A stretch of 64,000 nucleotides of DNA from Caldilineaceae bacterium (GCA_022827195.1 JAJDTL010000014.1:1-64000), one strand, 5' to 3'; positions 1 to 10,532 are shown, counted from the first letter of the stretch. Notes: generated by a model from the letters alone, not told the origin. A program made the numbers and translations.

Positions 1-2
1 AT

Positions 3-125
3 CGCAGCACGACCAACTTTGTCGTCAATCTCATCGCCGGGCTGATCGCCTACACTTGGCAACCCAAGAAGCCATCTCTCCATCTCTCTGACAAAGATAT
101 GGCTTTCTTGCCGGCCCTAATCTAA
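3..125 (+). CDS. DDE transposase, C-terminal fragment (window edge)
   Basis: The open frame enters from the left edge and ends at TAA 123-125, giving 40 residues. They include NFVVNLIAGLIAYTWQPKKP, a C-terminal pattern I associate with IS4/IS5/IS982-type DDE transposases; IS982 is my best guess. The catalytic residues lie outside the window, so I cannot tell whether the copy is intact. It is unrelated to the IS1595-type enzyme at 48627-49592. The sequence just downstream (about 126-150) contains an AACTCGGGTT stretch that may belong to the element's terminal repeat, but the other end is not visible. Confidence 0.6.
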   Translation, partial: RSTTNFVVNLIAGLIAYTWQPKKPSLHLSDKDMAFLPALI

Positions 126-669
126 CTCCGAACTCGGGTTAACTAAAATGAGCTTAGCGTCCTGAAGTTCTGCTAAAACTGGCGCCCCTGGCATCCCAAT
201 CAGCCGAATTTCGCCGCCGCGGCCGCTTGACCTGCCGGAAGATCTGGCTCATTTGGCGATTTCATTGATAAGAACGATGCAGATGCGACGCTGTTTCGCA
301 TATCTGCCATTGAGAAAAGAGTTATGCACACGCCCGCAGTTACCTAGAGCGCTAAACATTGTCTGGCTGTTGACTATTCGATGTCGCCGGAGGGAAGGGC
401 AAAGCCTGTCGAGTATAGTCGTCAAGTCCCCCCCTGTCAAAGGGGGTTTTCCTACTGACAAGCCGACGCCGGGGATTGCGTTGCTCTGGCCATCCGTCTC
501 TGCGCGGGGCCTGAGCACGCCGCAGCTTCAGGGCATCGCGCGAAGCCTGAGAAGCGGCAGGGCGGATTTCTGCTGTGTTCCAGCGCTTTGTTGCGCCTCA
601 AACGGCACTCAATTCAGCGGCAAGTCGCCAACACAGTGTCCACTAGCTACATTCTGCCTGAGAAAGACG
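126..669. other. Non-coding stretch left of the first operon
   Basis: No convincing gene. Open frames here have atypical composition (Cys-, Arg- and Ser-rich) and no ribosome site. The one local structure is a C-rich/G-rich hairpin at 429-446 followed by TTTT, a weak plus-strand terminator candidate that could close the transposase transcript. Confidence 0.5.
429..450 (+). terminator. Weak terminator-like hairpin
   Basis: CCCCC at about 430-434 can pair with GGGGG at 442-446, with a 7-nt loop, followed by TTTT. The stem is only five or six pairs long and about 300 bp from the nearest plus-strand gene end, so this is tentative. Confidence 0.3.
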
Positions 670-2004
670 TTAGCGTACAAGACGGCGGAACGGATCCTGT
701 TTCAGGTCGCAGAGAAGCAAGCTGTCTAGATCGCCGGATTCGAGGCCGGATCTGATGACAGAGAAGGATTCAGATGCCGCCTCAGCGGTCTGGCGAATGT
801 CTTCAACAGAATGTGCCATGTTGATGCTGAAACCCATGGGACAGTGGATCCCGCGCCGGGCCATCTCCTGGATGAACAGGGTATTCACCTTTGGAAGCAA
901 AGTTTCGTCAGGCAAAGAAAGGGTGAGGTTGGGGTGGGTGTGCAGGCCCGTGAACTCACCGGAGAGGCCGGCGCCGGCGATGCTGTCATTCAACGCGCGG
1001 CGCAGTTTCTCGCCGGTTTCCAGGAAGAAGGCCGCGGAGTTGCGTCGTTTGAGCTCGCGAATGGTAGTGATGGCAGCTGCCAAACCGACGTTGTCGCTCC
1101 AATAGGAACTAGAGACAAACATGCGGCTTGCCGGCTCCATCACGGCCCGCGAACCCACCACCGCGCCCATTGGGTACCCGTTCGACATCGCTTTGGCCAG
1201 GACGGTCATGTCCGGCGTGATTCCCAGGTATTCCTGTACGCCGCCCACAGACAGGCGCCAGCCGCAGGAGACCTCGTCAAAGATCAGGATGGTGTCGTGG
1301 GCATGGGCAAGTTCTTTGACACTCTCAAGGTAACCTGGCTCCGGCAACGTGGAGCGCAGCGGCTCCATCATGACGGCTGCAACTTCGCCCGCATGTTCAT
1401 CCAGCAGAAGCCTGAGGGCATCCAGGTCTCCGTATGGGAAGGGGATTACGGTGCCGGCCAGTACTTTGGGGACACCGATCGGCTCGATGCCGGCAAAGGG
1501 AAACTCGCCGCTTACCGGGTCGGCCTCGTAGTTCGCCGCCTGGTACCAGTCGTGCCAACCGTGGTAGCCACAGAAGATGATCTTGTCGCGGCCTGTCGTT
1601 CCGCGGGCAATGCGTGCGGCGACAGCGCAGGCCTCCCCACCCCCTTTTGTGTAGCGAACCATCTCGGCGCTGGGAATCGTATCCACCAACAGCTCGGCTA
1701 GTTCGATTTCGAGGGGGCTGTTCAGCGAGTAGAGGCTACCGCGTCTGATCTGTTTCTCGACCGCCCGATCGACGACATCGTCGGCATGTCCAAGAATGAT
1801 GGCTTCAACACCGCTCATCCAATCGATGTATTCAGTTTCATCCACGTCGATAAAGCGAGAGCCCTTGGCGCTCTGGGCATAGACCGGACTGATGCCATTG
1901 GCAAACCGGCTGGCCCGCCGGCTGATCAGTTGCGTCCGCCCGGGGATCAGTTCGCCGGCGCGTTCGTAAATCTCGTAAGAACGTGTAACAGCATTTTCTG
2001 TCAT
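670..2004 (-). CDS. Class III aminotransferase (glutamate-1-semialdehyde 2,1-aminomutase-like)
   Basis: 444 residues, the usual length for class III PLP aminotransferases. The PLP lysine is K271 in TVLAKAMSNGYPMG, the pyridine-nitrogen aspartate is D243 in IFDEVSCGWR, and GYHGWHDWYQ (about 146-155) resembles the glutamate-1-semialdehyde aminomutase subgroup. It is the last gene of an ABC-transporter/GH172 operon and not near haem genes, so a catabolic aminotransferase acting on an imported amino sugar or amino acid is more likely than HemL. Cytoplasmic. It begins 54 bp after the GH172 gene ends. Confidence 0.85.
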   Translation of the reverse strand: MTENAVTRSYEIYERAGELIPGRTQLISRRASRFANGISPVYAQSAKGSRFIDVDETEYIDWMSGVEAIILGHADDVVDRAVEKQIRRGSLYSLNSPLEIELAELLVDTIPSAEMVRYTKGGGEACAVAARIARGTTGRDKIIFCGYHGWHDWYQAANYEADPVSGEFPFAGIEPIGVPKVLAGTVIPFPYGDLDALRLLLDEHAGEVAAVMMEPLRSTLPEPGYLESVKELAHAHDTILIFDEVSCGWRLSVGGVQEYLGITPDMTVLAKAMSNGYPMGAVVGSRAVMEPASRMFVSSSYWSDNVGLAAAITTIRELKRRNSAAFFLETGEKLRRALNDSIAGAGLSGEFTGLHTHPNLTLSLPDETLLPKVNTLFIQEMARRGIHCPMGFSINMAHSVEDIRQTAEAASESFSVIRSGLESGDLDSLLLCDLKQDPFRRLVR

Positions 2005-2058
2005 GCGTAATCTCCATTGAGGGTCGTCGAACGCCGGGCGGACGGTCTGACGATCGGT

Positions 2059-3603
2059 TCAGCCGTCGGCTTTCGGCCGAAGAATGGTTCCGTCCGGCAG
2101 GCGGGCCGCGAATGCGAAACACCAGGCTCCCCAGCTCAGGCTGCGGTGGTTGTTCAGTTTCAGAGTGATCTTGTTGCGTCCGCGTTTCAACGTCACCGGC
2201 ACATGCCGGGAATCGAAGAAGCGATGATGTGTGGGTGGCAAGATCGTCTGATCGTTCACCTTGACAACCAGAGTGTCGTCCCAGGCAAGTTGAAGGAGCG
2301 CTTGCGTATCAGCCGGGCTATCCAACCAGGCAAGCGCGCAGGCTGCTGCCGGCCACGTGCGTGCGATATCCTTGGTGTCCGGCCGGAACACGTGGCCGAA
2401 GTCGATAAAGCCATCGATCGCGCTGCGGTTCGTCCAGCGCGCAATATGCTGTTCAGGTTTAATGGAGGAGGGTTGACGCCAAGGTGAGGCGTCGTCAAAG
2501 CCGCCATCCCACGAGCCGCTGGGGTCGAACGCCTTCTCTGGCGGTAGTTCAGCGGACATCGCCTGCCCGTCCGCGTCCTCGAACGGCCCACATAGCCACC
2601 AACTGCCAGTCGTCTCCAGGGGCAGATCATACTCGCCGCGGCGCAGTTCCAGTTCCGGTCGTCCTGTTGGCAGCGTCAATCCTTTGATAGAGGCCGGTTC
2701 CACCAAATCCCATGGGGGCATGCGGAAGAAAGGGCGATGCGGTTCGGTCTGATACCAGTAGGCTGTACTACAAATGTCGTTGCCCACACTGCCAAAGCGG
2801 AAGTGCAGATGTTGATTGAAAGGAAGCGCGTCCTTTTCAAAGAAACGGTAGGCCGCCAGACTCTGGTAGGCTCTGGCAGGGCCAAGATCCTCGTGTTCGT
2901 AATAGGGCATGCCCTGGTAGAGGGTCGTATCGGGCTTGTGCAGCACGCCCCCGCCACCGACGCCAAAAGTGTCCTCTCCACCGCTGCCTCGCAAGAAGGC
3001 CGGATTCTGTTCACCATCGATATAGATATTGTCGGCTCCCCCGTGGGACCAGCGGGCCGCGTCATCGCGAACGCGCACGCCGTAAGTAAAGCCCAATAGC
3101 CTGCCCTGGCCGGCCGCGTCGAGAACCAGATAGTCTTCGCCGAAGGCCTGACAGGGGTACTCGCGCCGCCATTGCGCATGGAACCTCAATGGCTCTTTCA
3201 GGGTGTCCGGAGGATATTCGTGCCATTCGATGTGCCAGAAGAGATCCAGACCCTGTGGGCTTACCTCAACCTCGATTCTAGCCTGCGAGGCAAAGGGCAT
3301 GGGAAAGAAGCTCGTGTAGGTGTCCTGATCCGAAGTGGCGAGATAGAGGCTGTTAATGGGGTACATGACCACCCCGTGGCATAGCCCGAAGAAGTCTCCA
3401 ATTGGGGATTCGACACTGGGCTGCTCCTCGCCGTCCCAGTAGATTCGCAGTATCGCCCGGCGGTTATGCAGCGTCCCCATCCAGATGCGTTGAATGCAGC
3501 CTGGCCCTTTCAGGTCGGCCAACTCGATCCGCTGTCCCTTGACTTCTGGGACTGTAGCCAGAATCCGCCTGGGCGTGAACTGTTTTGGAAGTTGTAGATC
3601 CAT
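2059..3603 (-). CDS. GH172 (DUF2961) glycoside hydrolase with C-terminal beta-sandwich region
   Basis: 514 residues. The N-terminal ~330 residues match DUF2961/GH172, with the typical opening GPGCIQRIWMGTLHNR, the WDGEEQPSVESPIGDFFG block and the GSGGEDTFGVGGG stretch. Characterised GH172 members act on fructofuranoside or arabinofuranoside linkages. Residues ~335-514 form an extra region with WDDTLVVKVNDQTI and LKRGRNKITLKLNN, which looks like a galactose-binding-type beta-sandwich. No signal peptide, so it probably acts in the cytoplasm on imported glycosides. It lies 105 bp downstream of the ABC ATPase gene and likely shares its transcript. Substrate unknown. A second, shorter GH172 lies at 26776. 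Confidence 0.85.
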   Translation of the reverse strand: MDLQLPKQFTPRRILATVPEVKGQRIELADLKGPGCIQRIWMGTLHNRRAILRIYWDGEEQPSVESPIGDFFGLCHGVVMYPINSLYLATSDQDTYTSFFPMPFASQARIEVEVSPQGLDLFWHIEWHEYPPDTLKEPLRFHAQWRREYPCQAFGEDYLVLDAAGQGRLLGFTYGVRVRDDAARWSHGGADNIYIDGEQNPAFLRGSGGEDTFGVGGGGVLHKPDTTLYQGMPYYEHEDLGPARAYQSLAAYRFFEKDALPFNQHLHFRFGSVGNDICSTAYWYQTEPHRPFFRMPPWDLVEPASIKGLTLPTGRPELELRRGEYDLPLETTGSWWLCGPFEDADGQAMSAELPPEKAFDPSGSWDGGFDDASPWRQPSSIKPEQHIARWTNRSAIDGFIDFGHVFRPDTKDIARTWPAAACALAWLDSPADTQALLQLAWDDTLVVKVNDQTILPPTHHRFFDSRHVPVTLKRGRNKITLKLNNHRSLSWGAWCFAFAARLPDGTILRPKADG

Positions 3604-3708
3604 AGTTTTTGCCTGCCTTTATTGGCACATTTCTGCGTGTCTGCGCGGTTCACAAGGTTTAGCGGTTGCTGCTGCGAAGAAACTTGCGCTGAATGTTTCT
3701 TTCACCTC

Positions 3709-5886
3709 TCAAGCGGCTCTTTCGACGCCTGAAAGTGTCAATTCATCCTGAAAGTGGCACGCTCCCCAGTAACCCGACCGTCCGACTACGGGTTTCAGAC
3801 GGGGTTCCTCTACCATGCAGATTTCCTGGCGATAGGGACAGCGGGTGTGAAATCGGCAGCCGGGTGGAGGCGCACTGGGATCGGGCAGATCGCCTGCGGC
3901 GATGGGTCGCGCGGATTGAAGTCCCGGGCTGGGGAGGGGAATGGAAGCGAGCAGAGCCTCGGTGTAGGGATGGACAGGCTCCGAACAGATGTCCGTTGTG
4001 CTGCCAAGCTCCACAATCTTGCCTAAATACATCACGGCCACTCGATCACTGATGTGGCGTACGACCGCGATATCATGGGAGATGAAGAGCATAGTCAAAT
4101 TCAACTGTTGCTGAAGATCCAACAGTAAATTCAGGACCTGTGACTGCACCGACACATCAAGCGCCGAAACCGGCTCGTCCGCCACGATATAGGATGGTTC
4201 GGTTGACAGCGCTCGGGCAATTGCGATCCGCTGGCGCTGCCCGCCGCTGAAGGCGTGGGGAAAGCGGCTCTGGTGCTCGGCGCGCAGCCCGACCATTTGC
4301 AACAGTCTGCCTACGCGCGCATCTACCTCCTTTCCCCTGGCGATATTGTGTAGAATGAGGGGCTCACCCACAATGTCGCGCACGTTCAGGCGTGGGTTCA
4401 GCGATGACAGGGGGTCCTGAAAGACCATTCCCATGTGGCGCCGCACACCTTTCATGGCCGTTTCCGAAATGTGCGTGATATCTTTGAGCTCACCGTTGAT
4501 CAAGCACCGAATGCTGCCGGCCGTCGGGTCGACCAGCCGCGTGATCAGCCGGCCTACGGATGTCTTGCCACAGCCCGATTCGCCGACCAGACCAAGGATC
4601 TCCCCGCGGTTGATCGTCAGGTCGATGTCATCAACCGCCCGAACCGCGCCCACCTTGCGACGTAAAATTCCCTTATAAATCGGATAGTGCAGTGTCATCT
4701 CTTTGACACTCACGCCAACATCGCCATCGTCTGTATTCCCGTTCCAAGCAGAGCCTACTCTGTTGGGGATCTGGAAGGCGTCGATGGCCGGCGCCGCTTG
4801 GCGAGACGTTGTCGCTGTCGGCGGCGACGCCGACCGTGCTCCGTCGTGCACAATTTGGTCCGTTTGAGTTTGCGGGGACTCGAGAGAAATGGTTGCGGAG
4901 GGAGCTGGCGAGTCATACAGCCAGCACTTGGCCTTGTGTTGCTCGCTCAGGGTGATAAGAGGCGGAGTCTCCAGACACTTGGGCATTACGTCGGGGCACC
5001 TGTCTGCAAAAACACAACCCTGTGGCGCCAGCGTCAACTCGGGAACAACACCCTTAAGCGACTGCAGGGGCGTCTTGGGTTCGCTGTGCAGGCTGGGAAT
5101 CGATGCCAGCAGTCCTTGGGTATAGGGATGGGCCGCCTGCTCGAAGACCTCCCGCACAGTGCCGGTCTCGACGATGACGCCCAGATACATCACGGACACA
5201 CGGTCGGCAGTACTCGCCACCACCCCCATGTTGTGGGTTATCAACAACACCGACATGCCAAGCCGATCGCGCAGTTGTTTGATCAGATCCAGGATCTGGG
5301 CCTGGATGGTGACGTCGAGCGCTGTGGTCGGCTCGTCCGCGATCAGCAGTTGCGGATGGCAGGCCAAGGCCAGCGCAATCATCACCCGCTGGCGCATGCC
5401 TCCCGACAACTCATGCGGATAGCGGCTAAGCAGTCGGTCCGGTTGCGGAAGCCCCACCATCTCCAGCATCTCTTCCGTTCGGGCGTAAGCCTTGTTCAGG
5501 CCGATCTCTTCGTGTTCGAGAATTCCTTCAGCGACCTGGCTGCCAACGGGCATCATGGGATGCAGCGAGCGCATCGGCTCCTGAAAAATCATTGAAACCT
5601 CGCGCCCGCGAATCCGCCGCAGCACGCGCTCATTACCGCGGTTGACCAGCATGTTCGTCCGGCCGGCACGGGTATTCAACCAGATTTCGCCGCCTTCGAA
5701 GACGGCCGGTGGTGAGGGCACGAGACCGACCACGCTGCGCGCGGTGACGCTCTTGCCACAGCCGCTCTCCCCCACCAACCCGACGATTTCTCCCGGCTCC
5801 ACGGCAAAGCTCACGCTGTTCACGGCCCGCGTTGTGCCCACGACAGAGCGAAAGCTCATCTGCAGGTCTTTGATTTCGAGTATCAT
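3709..5886 (-). CDS. Fused double ATPase of a peptide/nickel-type (Dpp/Opp) ABC importer
   Basis: 725 residues: two complete nucleotide-binding domains, normally separate DppD- and DppF-type proteins. Half 1 has Walker [11 protein letters not shown] (~38-47), signature LSGGMRQR and Walker B LLIADEP; half 2 has [18 protein letters not shown] and YIVADEP. Each half ends with the family's Cys-containing oligopeptide-transporter tail ([24 protein letters not shown]). The linker (~335-385) is Pro/Ser/Thr-rich and low in complexity. It powers the permeases at 5938 and 7473. It is the only importer ATPase in the window, so it may also serve the second family-5 locus (22626-26503), which has none. 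Confidence 0.95.
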   Translation of the reverse strand: MILEIKDLQMSFRSVVGTTRAVNSVSFAVEPGEIVGLVGESGCGKSVTARSVVGLVPSPPAVFEGGEIWLNTRAGRTNMLVNRGNERVLRRIRGREVSMIFQEPMRSLHPMMPVGSQVAEGILEHEEIGLNKAYARTEEMLEMVGLPQPDRLLSRYPHELSGGMRQRVMIALALACHPQLLIADEPTTALDVTIQAQILDLIKQLRDRLGMSVLLITHNMGVVASTADRVSVMYLGVIVETGTVREVFEQAAHPYTQGLLASIPSLHSEPKTPLQSLKGVVPELTLAPQGCVFADRCPDVMPKCLETPPLITLSEQHKAKCWLYDSPAPSATISLESPQTQTDQIVHDGARSASPPTATTSRQAAPAIDAFQIPNRVGSAWNGNTDDGDVGVSVKEMTLHYPIYKGILRRKVGAVRAVDDIDLTINRGEILGLVGESGCGKTSVGRLITRLVDPTAGSIRCLINGELKDITHISETAMKGVRRHMGMVFQDPLSSLNPRLNVRDIVGEPLILHNIARGKEVDARVGRLLQMVGLRAEHQSRFPHAFSGGQRQRIAIARALSTEPSYIVADEPVSALDVSVQSQVLNLLLDLQQQLNLTMLFISHDIAVVRHISDRVAVMYLGKIVELGSTTDICSEPVHPYTEALLASIPLPSPGLQSARPIAAGDLPDPSAPPPGCRFHTRCPYRQEICMVEEPRLKPVVGRSGYWGACHFQDELTLSGVERAA

Positions 5887-5937
5887 GCTGAATCCGGTCG
5901 GCCGCTTCGAAAGCCAGCGGCAACGAAACGTCGACGC

Positions 5938-7092
5938 TCAGTAACGCGAATGTGGATCGACCGCATCGCGCAGGCCATCCCCGACAAAGTTGAATGCCAG
6001 GACGGTGGCGATCACAAAGGCGACGGGTGTGATCAGCCACGGCGCCACCCCTAGCACGGAAACTTTCTGAGACGCTTGAAGGAGGACGCCCCAGCTCACC
6101 GCCGGCGAACGCAGGCCAAGTCCCAGAAAGCTCAGAGCAGTCTCGCCCAGAATCATCTCCGGCACGGACAATGTAGCGGCAACGATTGCATAGCTGAGGT
6201 TGGCAGGGAAGAGATGGCGTCGGATGATCCAGAACTTGCCACCGCCTCCCATGCGCGATGACAGTACATACTCTTCGTTCTTCAGGGAGAGTGTCATGCC
6301 GCGCACAATGCGCGCCAAGCTGCCCCAATTGAGGATAGATAGGATGATCGTGATGAAAAAGAAGATGCGGCGCGGGCTCCAATCCAGTGGCAGAAGCGCT
6401 GACAGAGCCAACCATAAAGGGATGCTGGGGAAGGAGAGCAGGACTTCAATGCCACGTTGGATCGCCTGGTCAACGATCCCGCCGATGTAGCCCGAGATCA
6501 TGCCGATGATGATACCCAACACCAGGCTGATGGCAACACCGCACAATCCAATCGTAGTCGAAAGACGTGCACCGTAGATGATGCGTGAGAACAGATCCCT
6601 GCCCTGGTTGTCCGTTCCCAGCAGGAAAGTTTCACCGCCCTCAACACCAAAAAAGTGCCAGTTGCTCTTGAAGAAGAGGAATTCGTACTCTTCACCACGA
6701 ACGAAGAAGCGCAGCGGATACATTTCCGACGTATCCGCAATGTAGGTACGCCTCAGCGTCTCGGGGTCCCTCCCCTTTTTGTATGCGTAGACAAAAGGCC
6801 GTAGGTGCAGGCCTCCTTCAGCATCGACAATTCGGGGAAGCCGAGGCGGCGCCAGGATAGCGCTAAAGCGGGTCGTTTTTCCGTAGGGTGCAAAGAATTC
6901 TGCGCCCAGGGCCACGACGTAGAGGGCGATCAGTATCCAAAAGCCGACAACTGCGAGCCTATTCTTGCAGAAGCGCAAATAGAGCAGTCTTCTGTAAGAT
7001 ACCTGCTGCGTTGCGGAGAGATCAGATACGTCTTCTGCATTACGAGTGGCTGTGGTCATCTTGATTGGCGTTTCCAGGTCGGAACGACTCAT
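5938..7092 (-). CDS. ABC transporter permease, DppC/OppC type
   Basis: 384 residues. After a first membrane segment (about 50-70) there is a long extracytoplasmic loop ending in GTDNQGRDLFSRIIYG, the family's conserved entry into the transmembrane core. The EAA coupling motif lies near YVLSSRMGGGGKFWIIRRHLFP and the end VGDGLRDAVDPHSRY is typical. Partner of the permease at 7473 and the ATPase at 3709 (51-bp gap). The loop of roughly 100 residues before GTDNQGRD is longer than in Escherichia coli DppC but common in this subfamily. Confidence 0.93.
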   Translation of the reverse strand: MSRSDLETPIKMTTATRNAEDVSDLSATQQVSYRRLLYLRFCKNRLAVVGFWILIALYVVALGAEFFAPYGKTTRFSAILAPPRLPRIVDAEGGLHLRPFVYAYKKGRDPETLRRTYIADTSEMYPLRFFVRGEEYEFLFFKSNWHFFGVEGGETFLLGTDNQGRDLFSRIIYGARLSTTIGLCGVAISLVLGIIIGMISGYIGGIVDQAIQRGIEVLLSFPSIPLWLALSALLPLDWSPRRIFFFITIILSILNWGSLARIVRGMTLSLKNEEYVLSSRMGGGGKFWIIRRHLFPANLSYAIVAATLSVPEMILGETALSFLGLGLRSPAVSWGVLLQASQKVSVLGVAPWLITPVAFVIATVLAFNFVGDGLRDAVDPHSRY

Positions 7093-7472
7093 TCCAGTCC
7101 GGTGATTCGAGGAAAGTCAGATTGGCCTTGGAGCGAACAGATGAATCGAAGATGGGAATGTCGTTGTCATCGGCATTGATTAAGCTATACGTCGTTCGAC
7201 AACCCAGGCGAGTGGCGTTACGGATGTTGGTGGGGTTCACATGGTTTCAAACAGGTCATGATCTGTTCTTAGTGGACAGTGCAGAACTTGGCGGATGAAG
7301 TCCGGCAACCAAGGTGTATTTCGCCCGACAGCAAGGCTCGTGGTGCGGGTTGCCCACTTACGGTGTGGGCGTCCCGACTTCCCTTACGCAATAGGTAATC
7401 CAGAGAGCCCTTTGGCCCCCTCAGTGCAGAGAAGGGCGAGTTTCCTATGGGAAGGCACATTCGTCCCTGGTG
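7093..7472. other. Gap inside the ABC operon
   Basis: 380 bp between two permease genes that normally abut. I see no protein-like frame, no strong hairpin and no promoter I would defend. It may be the remnant of a lost gene or an internal regulatory spacer. Confidence 0.5.
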
Positions 7473-8468
7473 TCAGCTATCCAGGCGGATGCGCGGGTCC
7501 AGCCAAGCTAGAGTCAGGTCGGCCAGGAAATTGCCGACGACAAGGGCGAAGGTAAGCAGGACGATAATGGTGCTCGCGAGATACATGTCTTCGCTCATAA
7601 GGGCATTCAGGAGCAGAGGGCCGACGAGCGGCAAGAGCAAGACGAGCGATACGATTGTTGCGCCGCTGATAATGCCTGGGAAGCTCAAGCCGATGCTGGA
7701 TACAATTGGGTTGATGGCCACTCTCAGGCCATGTTTGAAATAAACTTTCGCGCTGGAAAGCCCTTTCATCCGCGCCGTGTCGATGTAAGGCTCACTCAAG
7801 ACATCCAACATCTGGGCGCGCATGACGCGAATGGTGCCGGCCGTGCCGGCTGTGCCTATGATGACCACGACGACCCAGATGTGCTTCAGGAAGTCGACCA
7901 GCTTGGCCCAGGACCATGGCGCGAAGAGATACTCGGCCGAGAACAGCCCGCCCACGCTGGTGGATCCAAATACCATAACGGAGACAAAGAGGATGATCAG
8001 GGCAAGGAGGAAATTGGGCGTCGCCATGCCGATGAAACCAATTATAGTGAACAGATAATCCCACCCTGAATACTGTTTGACGGCCGAAAACATGCCAATG
8101 GCGATTCCCACTACGACGATGAAAAGCAACGTGGCCAGGCTGACGACCATGGTGAGTAGCAGGCGTTCGTGCAGGAGATCGGCGATTGGCTGATTCATCA
8201 CCATTGAGTAGCCGAAATTGAAGGTGATGATAGAGTAGAGCCAGCGCCAAAACCGAACCGGCAATGGTTTATCGAGGGCAAACCGCTCGATGACCGGTTT
8301 TACCTGGGCCTCGATCTGCGCCGGCGGGATCCTTTCGGTTTCAAGCTGCCCTCTCAGGACGGTCGAATAGTCGCCCGGCGGCAACTCAACCACAACGAAG
8401 CTGACGATTGAGCTGAGCAGCAAGACCAGAAGCATGTTCAGCAGCCGGCGGATTATGAATTGTTGCAT
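7473..8468 (-). CDS. ABC transporter permease, DppB/OppB type
   Basis: 331 residues from ATG 8468 (MQQFIIRRLLNMLLVLLLSS). This start is preferred over an upstream frame extension because DppB proteins begin directly with this first membrane helix. Features include six predicted membrane segments, the EAA-type loop TARMKGLSSAKVYFKHGLR and the terminal LAWLDPRIRLDS typical of the family. It pairs with the DppC-type permease at 5938. It lies 96 bp downstream of the binding-protein gene. Confidence 0.93.
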   Translation of the reverse strand: MQQFIIRRLLNMLLVLLLSSIVSFVVVELPPGDYSTVLRGQLETERIPPAQIEAQVKPVIERFALDKPLPVRFWRWLYSIITFNFGYSMVMNQPIADLLHERLLLTMVVSLATLLFIVVVGIAIGMFSAVKQYSGWDYLFTIIGFIGMATPNFLLALIILFVSVMVFGSTSVGGLFSAEYLFAPWSWAKLVDFLKHIWVVVVIIGTAGTAGTIRVMRAQMLDVLSEPYIDTARMKGLSSAKVYFKHGLRVAINPIVSSIGLSFPGIISGATIVSLVLLLPLVGPLLLNALMSEDMYLASTIIVLLTFALVVGNFLADLTLAWLDPRIRLDS

Positions 8469-8564
8469 TGTTGTTCTCGCAACAAGGGAGGAGAGAGAAC
8501 AGCAGTGGATAGTGGCGAGTGCAAAGCACGCACCACTATCCATAATCCACGAATTACTATTCTC

Positions 8565-10532
8565 TTAGGACTCATCAATCCAGAACTGGTGGAACCAGGT
8601 GTCCCCTTCGTCGGGATTGATGACCAACATTTCGTCGGTTCCAAACCGGCCCCAAACGCCGCGCAGTTTCTTGCTGGCTCCGATGGGTTTAGGACCATTC
8701 TGCACAAATCCCATGCCGAAGAGCTGGTCGGCCAGGAGCAACTTTTGGCGGTGCAAGGCATCGCGGCGCTCCGCTTCGTCCGTGGTGGTAAAGCAGATCT
8801 CCTCCAGTTCAAACAACTCGCGCAAAGCTCCGGTAGGCTCAATGCCTGGGCGTTCAGCCTCCGGCTTGTCACGGTTGCGCCACCACGCCGCGTTGGAAGG
8901 AGCGAAGCCGTGGGCGCCGGTGCCGATGACCAGATCCCACAACCAGGTGCCGCCCCACCAGCCGAGGACATATACTTCGAAGTCCCGGTTCGTCAGTCTC
9001 TCGACCCGCACGGGCCATGTTACGCCTTTGGCGACGGAGCGTACACCCACTTCACTCCACTGTTCCGTAATGATCTCAAACACTTCATCGGTGCCGAGAC
9101 CGGACGGCCAGCCCGGGATGTAATAGGCGATCAAGGTCATTTTCGAGCCGTCGGCAAATGTCCTGAAGCCCTCTTCGTCGCGGTTGTCCAGGCCGAGGGC
9201 ATCCAACATATCGGACGCCTTCTGCGGGTCGTAATCGATCCATTTGCCGTCGATTTCCGGATCGTACTGGCCGGATTCGCTGATGCCCTGCCCGACCTCG
9301 CCAAAGCCACCGTAAACTGTTTCCAAGATGAGTTCCCGGTCAACCGCGACGGACAGTGCTCGTCGGAAGTCTGCTTGGCCGAGGACTTCAGCCCAGTTGG
9401 GATCGGCATGCGCGGTATTGAAGCCGATGCCCAAGTTTGTTTCTCGCTGGTAGAATAGCGTGTCGATCTGGGACTTTTCCTCATTCTCTTTGAACAACGT
9501 GATGTCCGCGCCGGTGGTCGTTCGGCGAATGTAGTGTGTTTCGCCGGCCAGGAATTTGAGCCTTTCGGTCTCGCCATCCGCGTCACCGAGCAGGAAGTTT
9601 TCGCAGTAGTCGGTGTATGGCAACTGCCGGCCTTGCCTATCGACCACCCAGTAGTAGGGATTGCGCTCCAGACGGACCAACTGCCCCTCCTTGTAGTCTA
9701 CAATTCGCCAAGGCCACAGGACGGGACGATCGGGGTCCTCCAGGTAGCGAGGCAGTCGCCTAAGGGCATCGAACATTTCCTGGAACTGCTCCTTCGGATC
9801 CTTGCCGGAAACCGGGTTAAATGCCGGGTGGAGTTTCTCCACGAAATGAGGGGCGCAGCGGTCAATCGGCGAGGTCTCTCCGCCGGCAAATCCCTGGACT
9901 TCCAGCAGAAAGAGGGGCTTGGCCTTGCCGAAGGTGACCTGTAACGTGTAGTCATCAACGGCGATCAGGTTGTCCGCGCCAGCGTCCAAATTGTACAGGC
10001 TCGGCGGGGAGTCTGCGAACTCGGATCGCACGATGTTTTCCCACCACCAAAGGATGTCGGCGGTCGTGTAGAACTCGCCATCGGACCACCTGAGTCCTTT
10101 CCGCAGGAAGAAGGTCAGGGATGTGAAGTCATCCGAGAACTCCCATCCTTCCGCGAAGTGGGGCACGAACTCGCTGCGGTCGGAAAGTAGCCGCGCGTAG
10201 TTGACCTGGGCCAGCATGTCGATGTCCTTTACGTGACCCAGTTTCAAGGTGCCACCGTAACGGGCATCTTCCGGCTCGAGAATCTGAACATCCTTTGCGT
10301 CCCAAACCAGTGGGTTTTGGGGCAGGCGTTGGTCAAGCGGGGGTAAGGTTCCGGCTTCGACCATTTCGGCCAGCATGGGGGCTTCCGGCCCTGACGGGGT
10401 TGCGGGGGCAGCCGGCACCTCTGCGGGCGCCGCTTCCTGTGCCCCAGGTACGCATGCCGCCAGTGCGGCGCCTGTCGTAGCCATTGCGGACAGATGCAAA
10501 AACGTTCGGCGTGTGATCTCTCGCTCTTTCAT
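8565..10532 (-). CDS. Tat-exported lipoprotein, family-5 ABC solute-binding protein
   Basis: 655 residues from ATG 10532, chosen because AAGGAG lies just upstream and the protein then starts with a Tat lipoprotein signal: TRRTFLHLSAMATTGAALAAC. The mature part has the family-5 signature (YGGTLKLGHVKDID; LRKGLRWSDGEFYTTADI). It is a surface receptor for peptides or oligosaccharides feeding the permeases at 7473 and 5938. First gene of the minus-strand operon, behind the promoter at 10672-10700. Co-transcription with a GH172 enzyme suggests a glycan-derived ligand. Family-5 proteins bind diverse ligands, so the substrate is open. Confidence 0.93.
   Translation of the reverse strand: MKEREITRRTFLHLSAMATTGAALAACVPGAQEAAPAEVPAAPATPSGPEAPMLAEMVEAGTLPPLDQRLPQNPLVWDAKDVQILEPEDARYGGTLKLGHVKDIDMLAQVNYARLLSDRSEFVPHFAEGWEFSDDFTSLTFFLRKGLRWSDGEFYTTADILWWWENIVRSEFADSPPSLYNLDAGADNLIAVDDYTLQVTFGKAKPLFLLEVQGFAGGETSPIDRCAPHFVEKLHPAFNPVSGKDPKEQFQEMFDALRRLPRYLEDPDRPVLWPWRIVDYKEGQLVRLERNPYYWVVDRQGRQLPYTDYCENFLLGDADGETERLKFLAGETHYIRRTTTGADITLFKENEEKSQIDTLFYQRETNLGIGFNTAHADPNWAEVLGQADFRRALSVAVDRELILETVYGGFGEVGQGISESGQYDPEIDGKWIDYDPQKASDMLDALGLDNRDEEGFRTFADGSKMTLIAYYIPGWPSGLGTDEVFEIITEQWSEVGVRSVAKGVTWPVRVERLTNRDFEVYVLGWWGGTWLWDLVIGTGAHGFAPSNAAWWRNRDKPEAERPGIEPTGALRELFELEEICFTTTDEAERRDALHRQKLLLADQLFGMGFVQNGPKPIGASKKLRGVWGRFGTDEMLVINPDEGDTWFHQFWIDES

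Noticed and set aside
3..125. Left-edge transposase as the other half of a compound transposon with the element at 40233
   Set aside because: The fragment belongs to a different transposase family and the 40-49 kb element already has matched ends and a target duplication.
253..729. 158-codon plus-strand frame near the left edge
   Set aside because: Composition is unlike a protein (clusters of Cys, Arg, Ser), there is no ribosome site and its end overlaps the aminotransferase gene.
811..1701. Long plus-strand frame inside the aminotransferase gene, and similar long antisense frames elsewhere (e.g. 4687-5595, 8460-9458, 13463-15205, 38207-39439)
   Set aside because: These are shadows of high-GC genes on the other strand: no domain signatures, skewed His/Arg/Gly composition and no ribosome sites.
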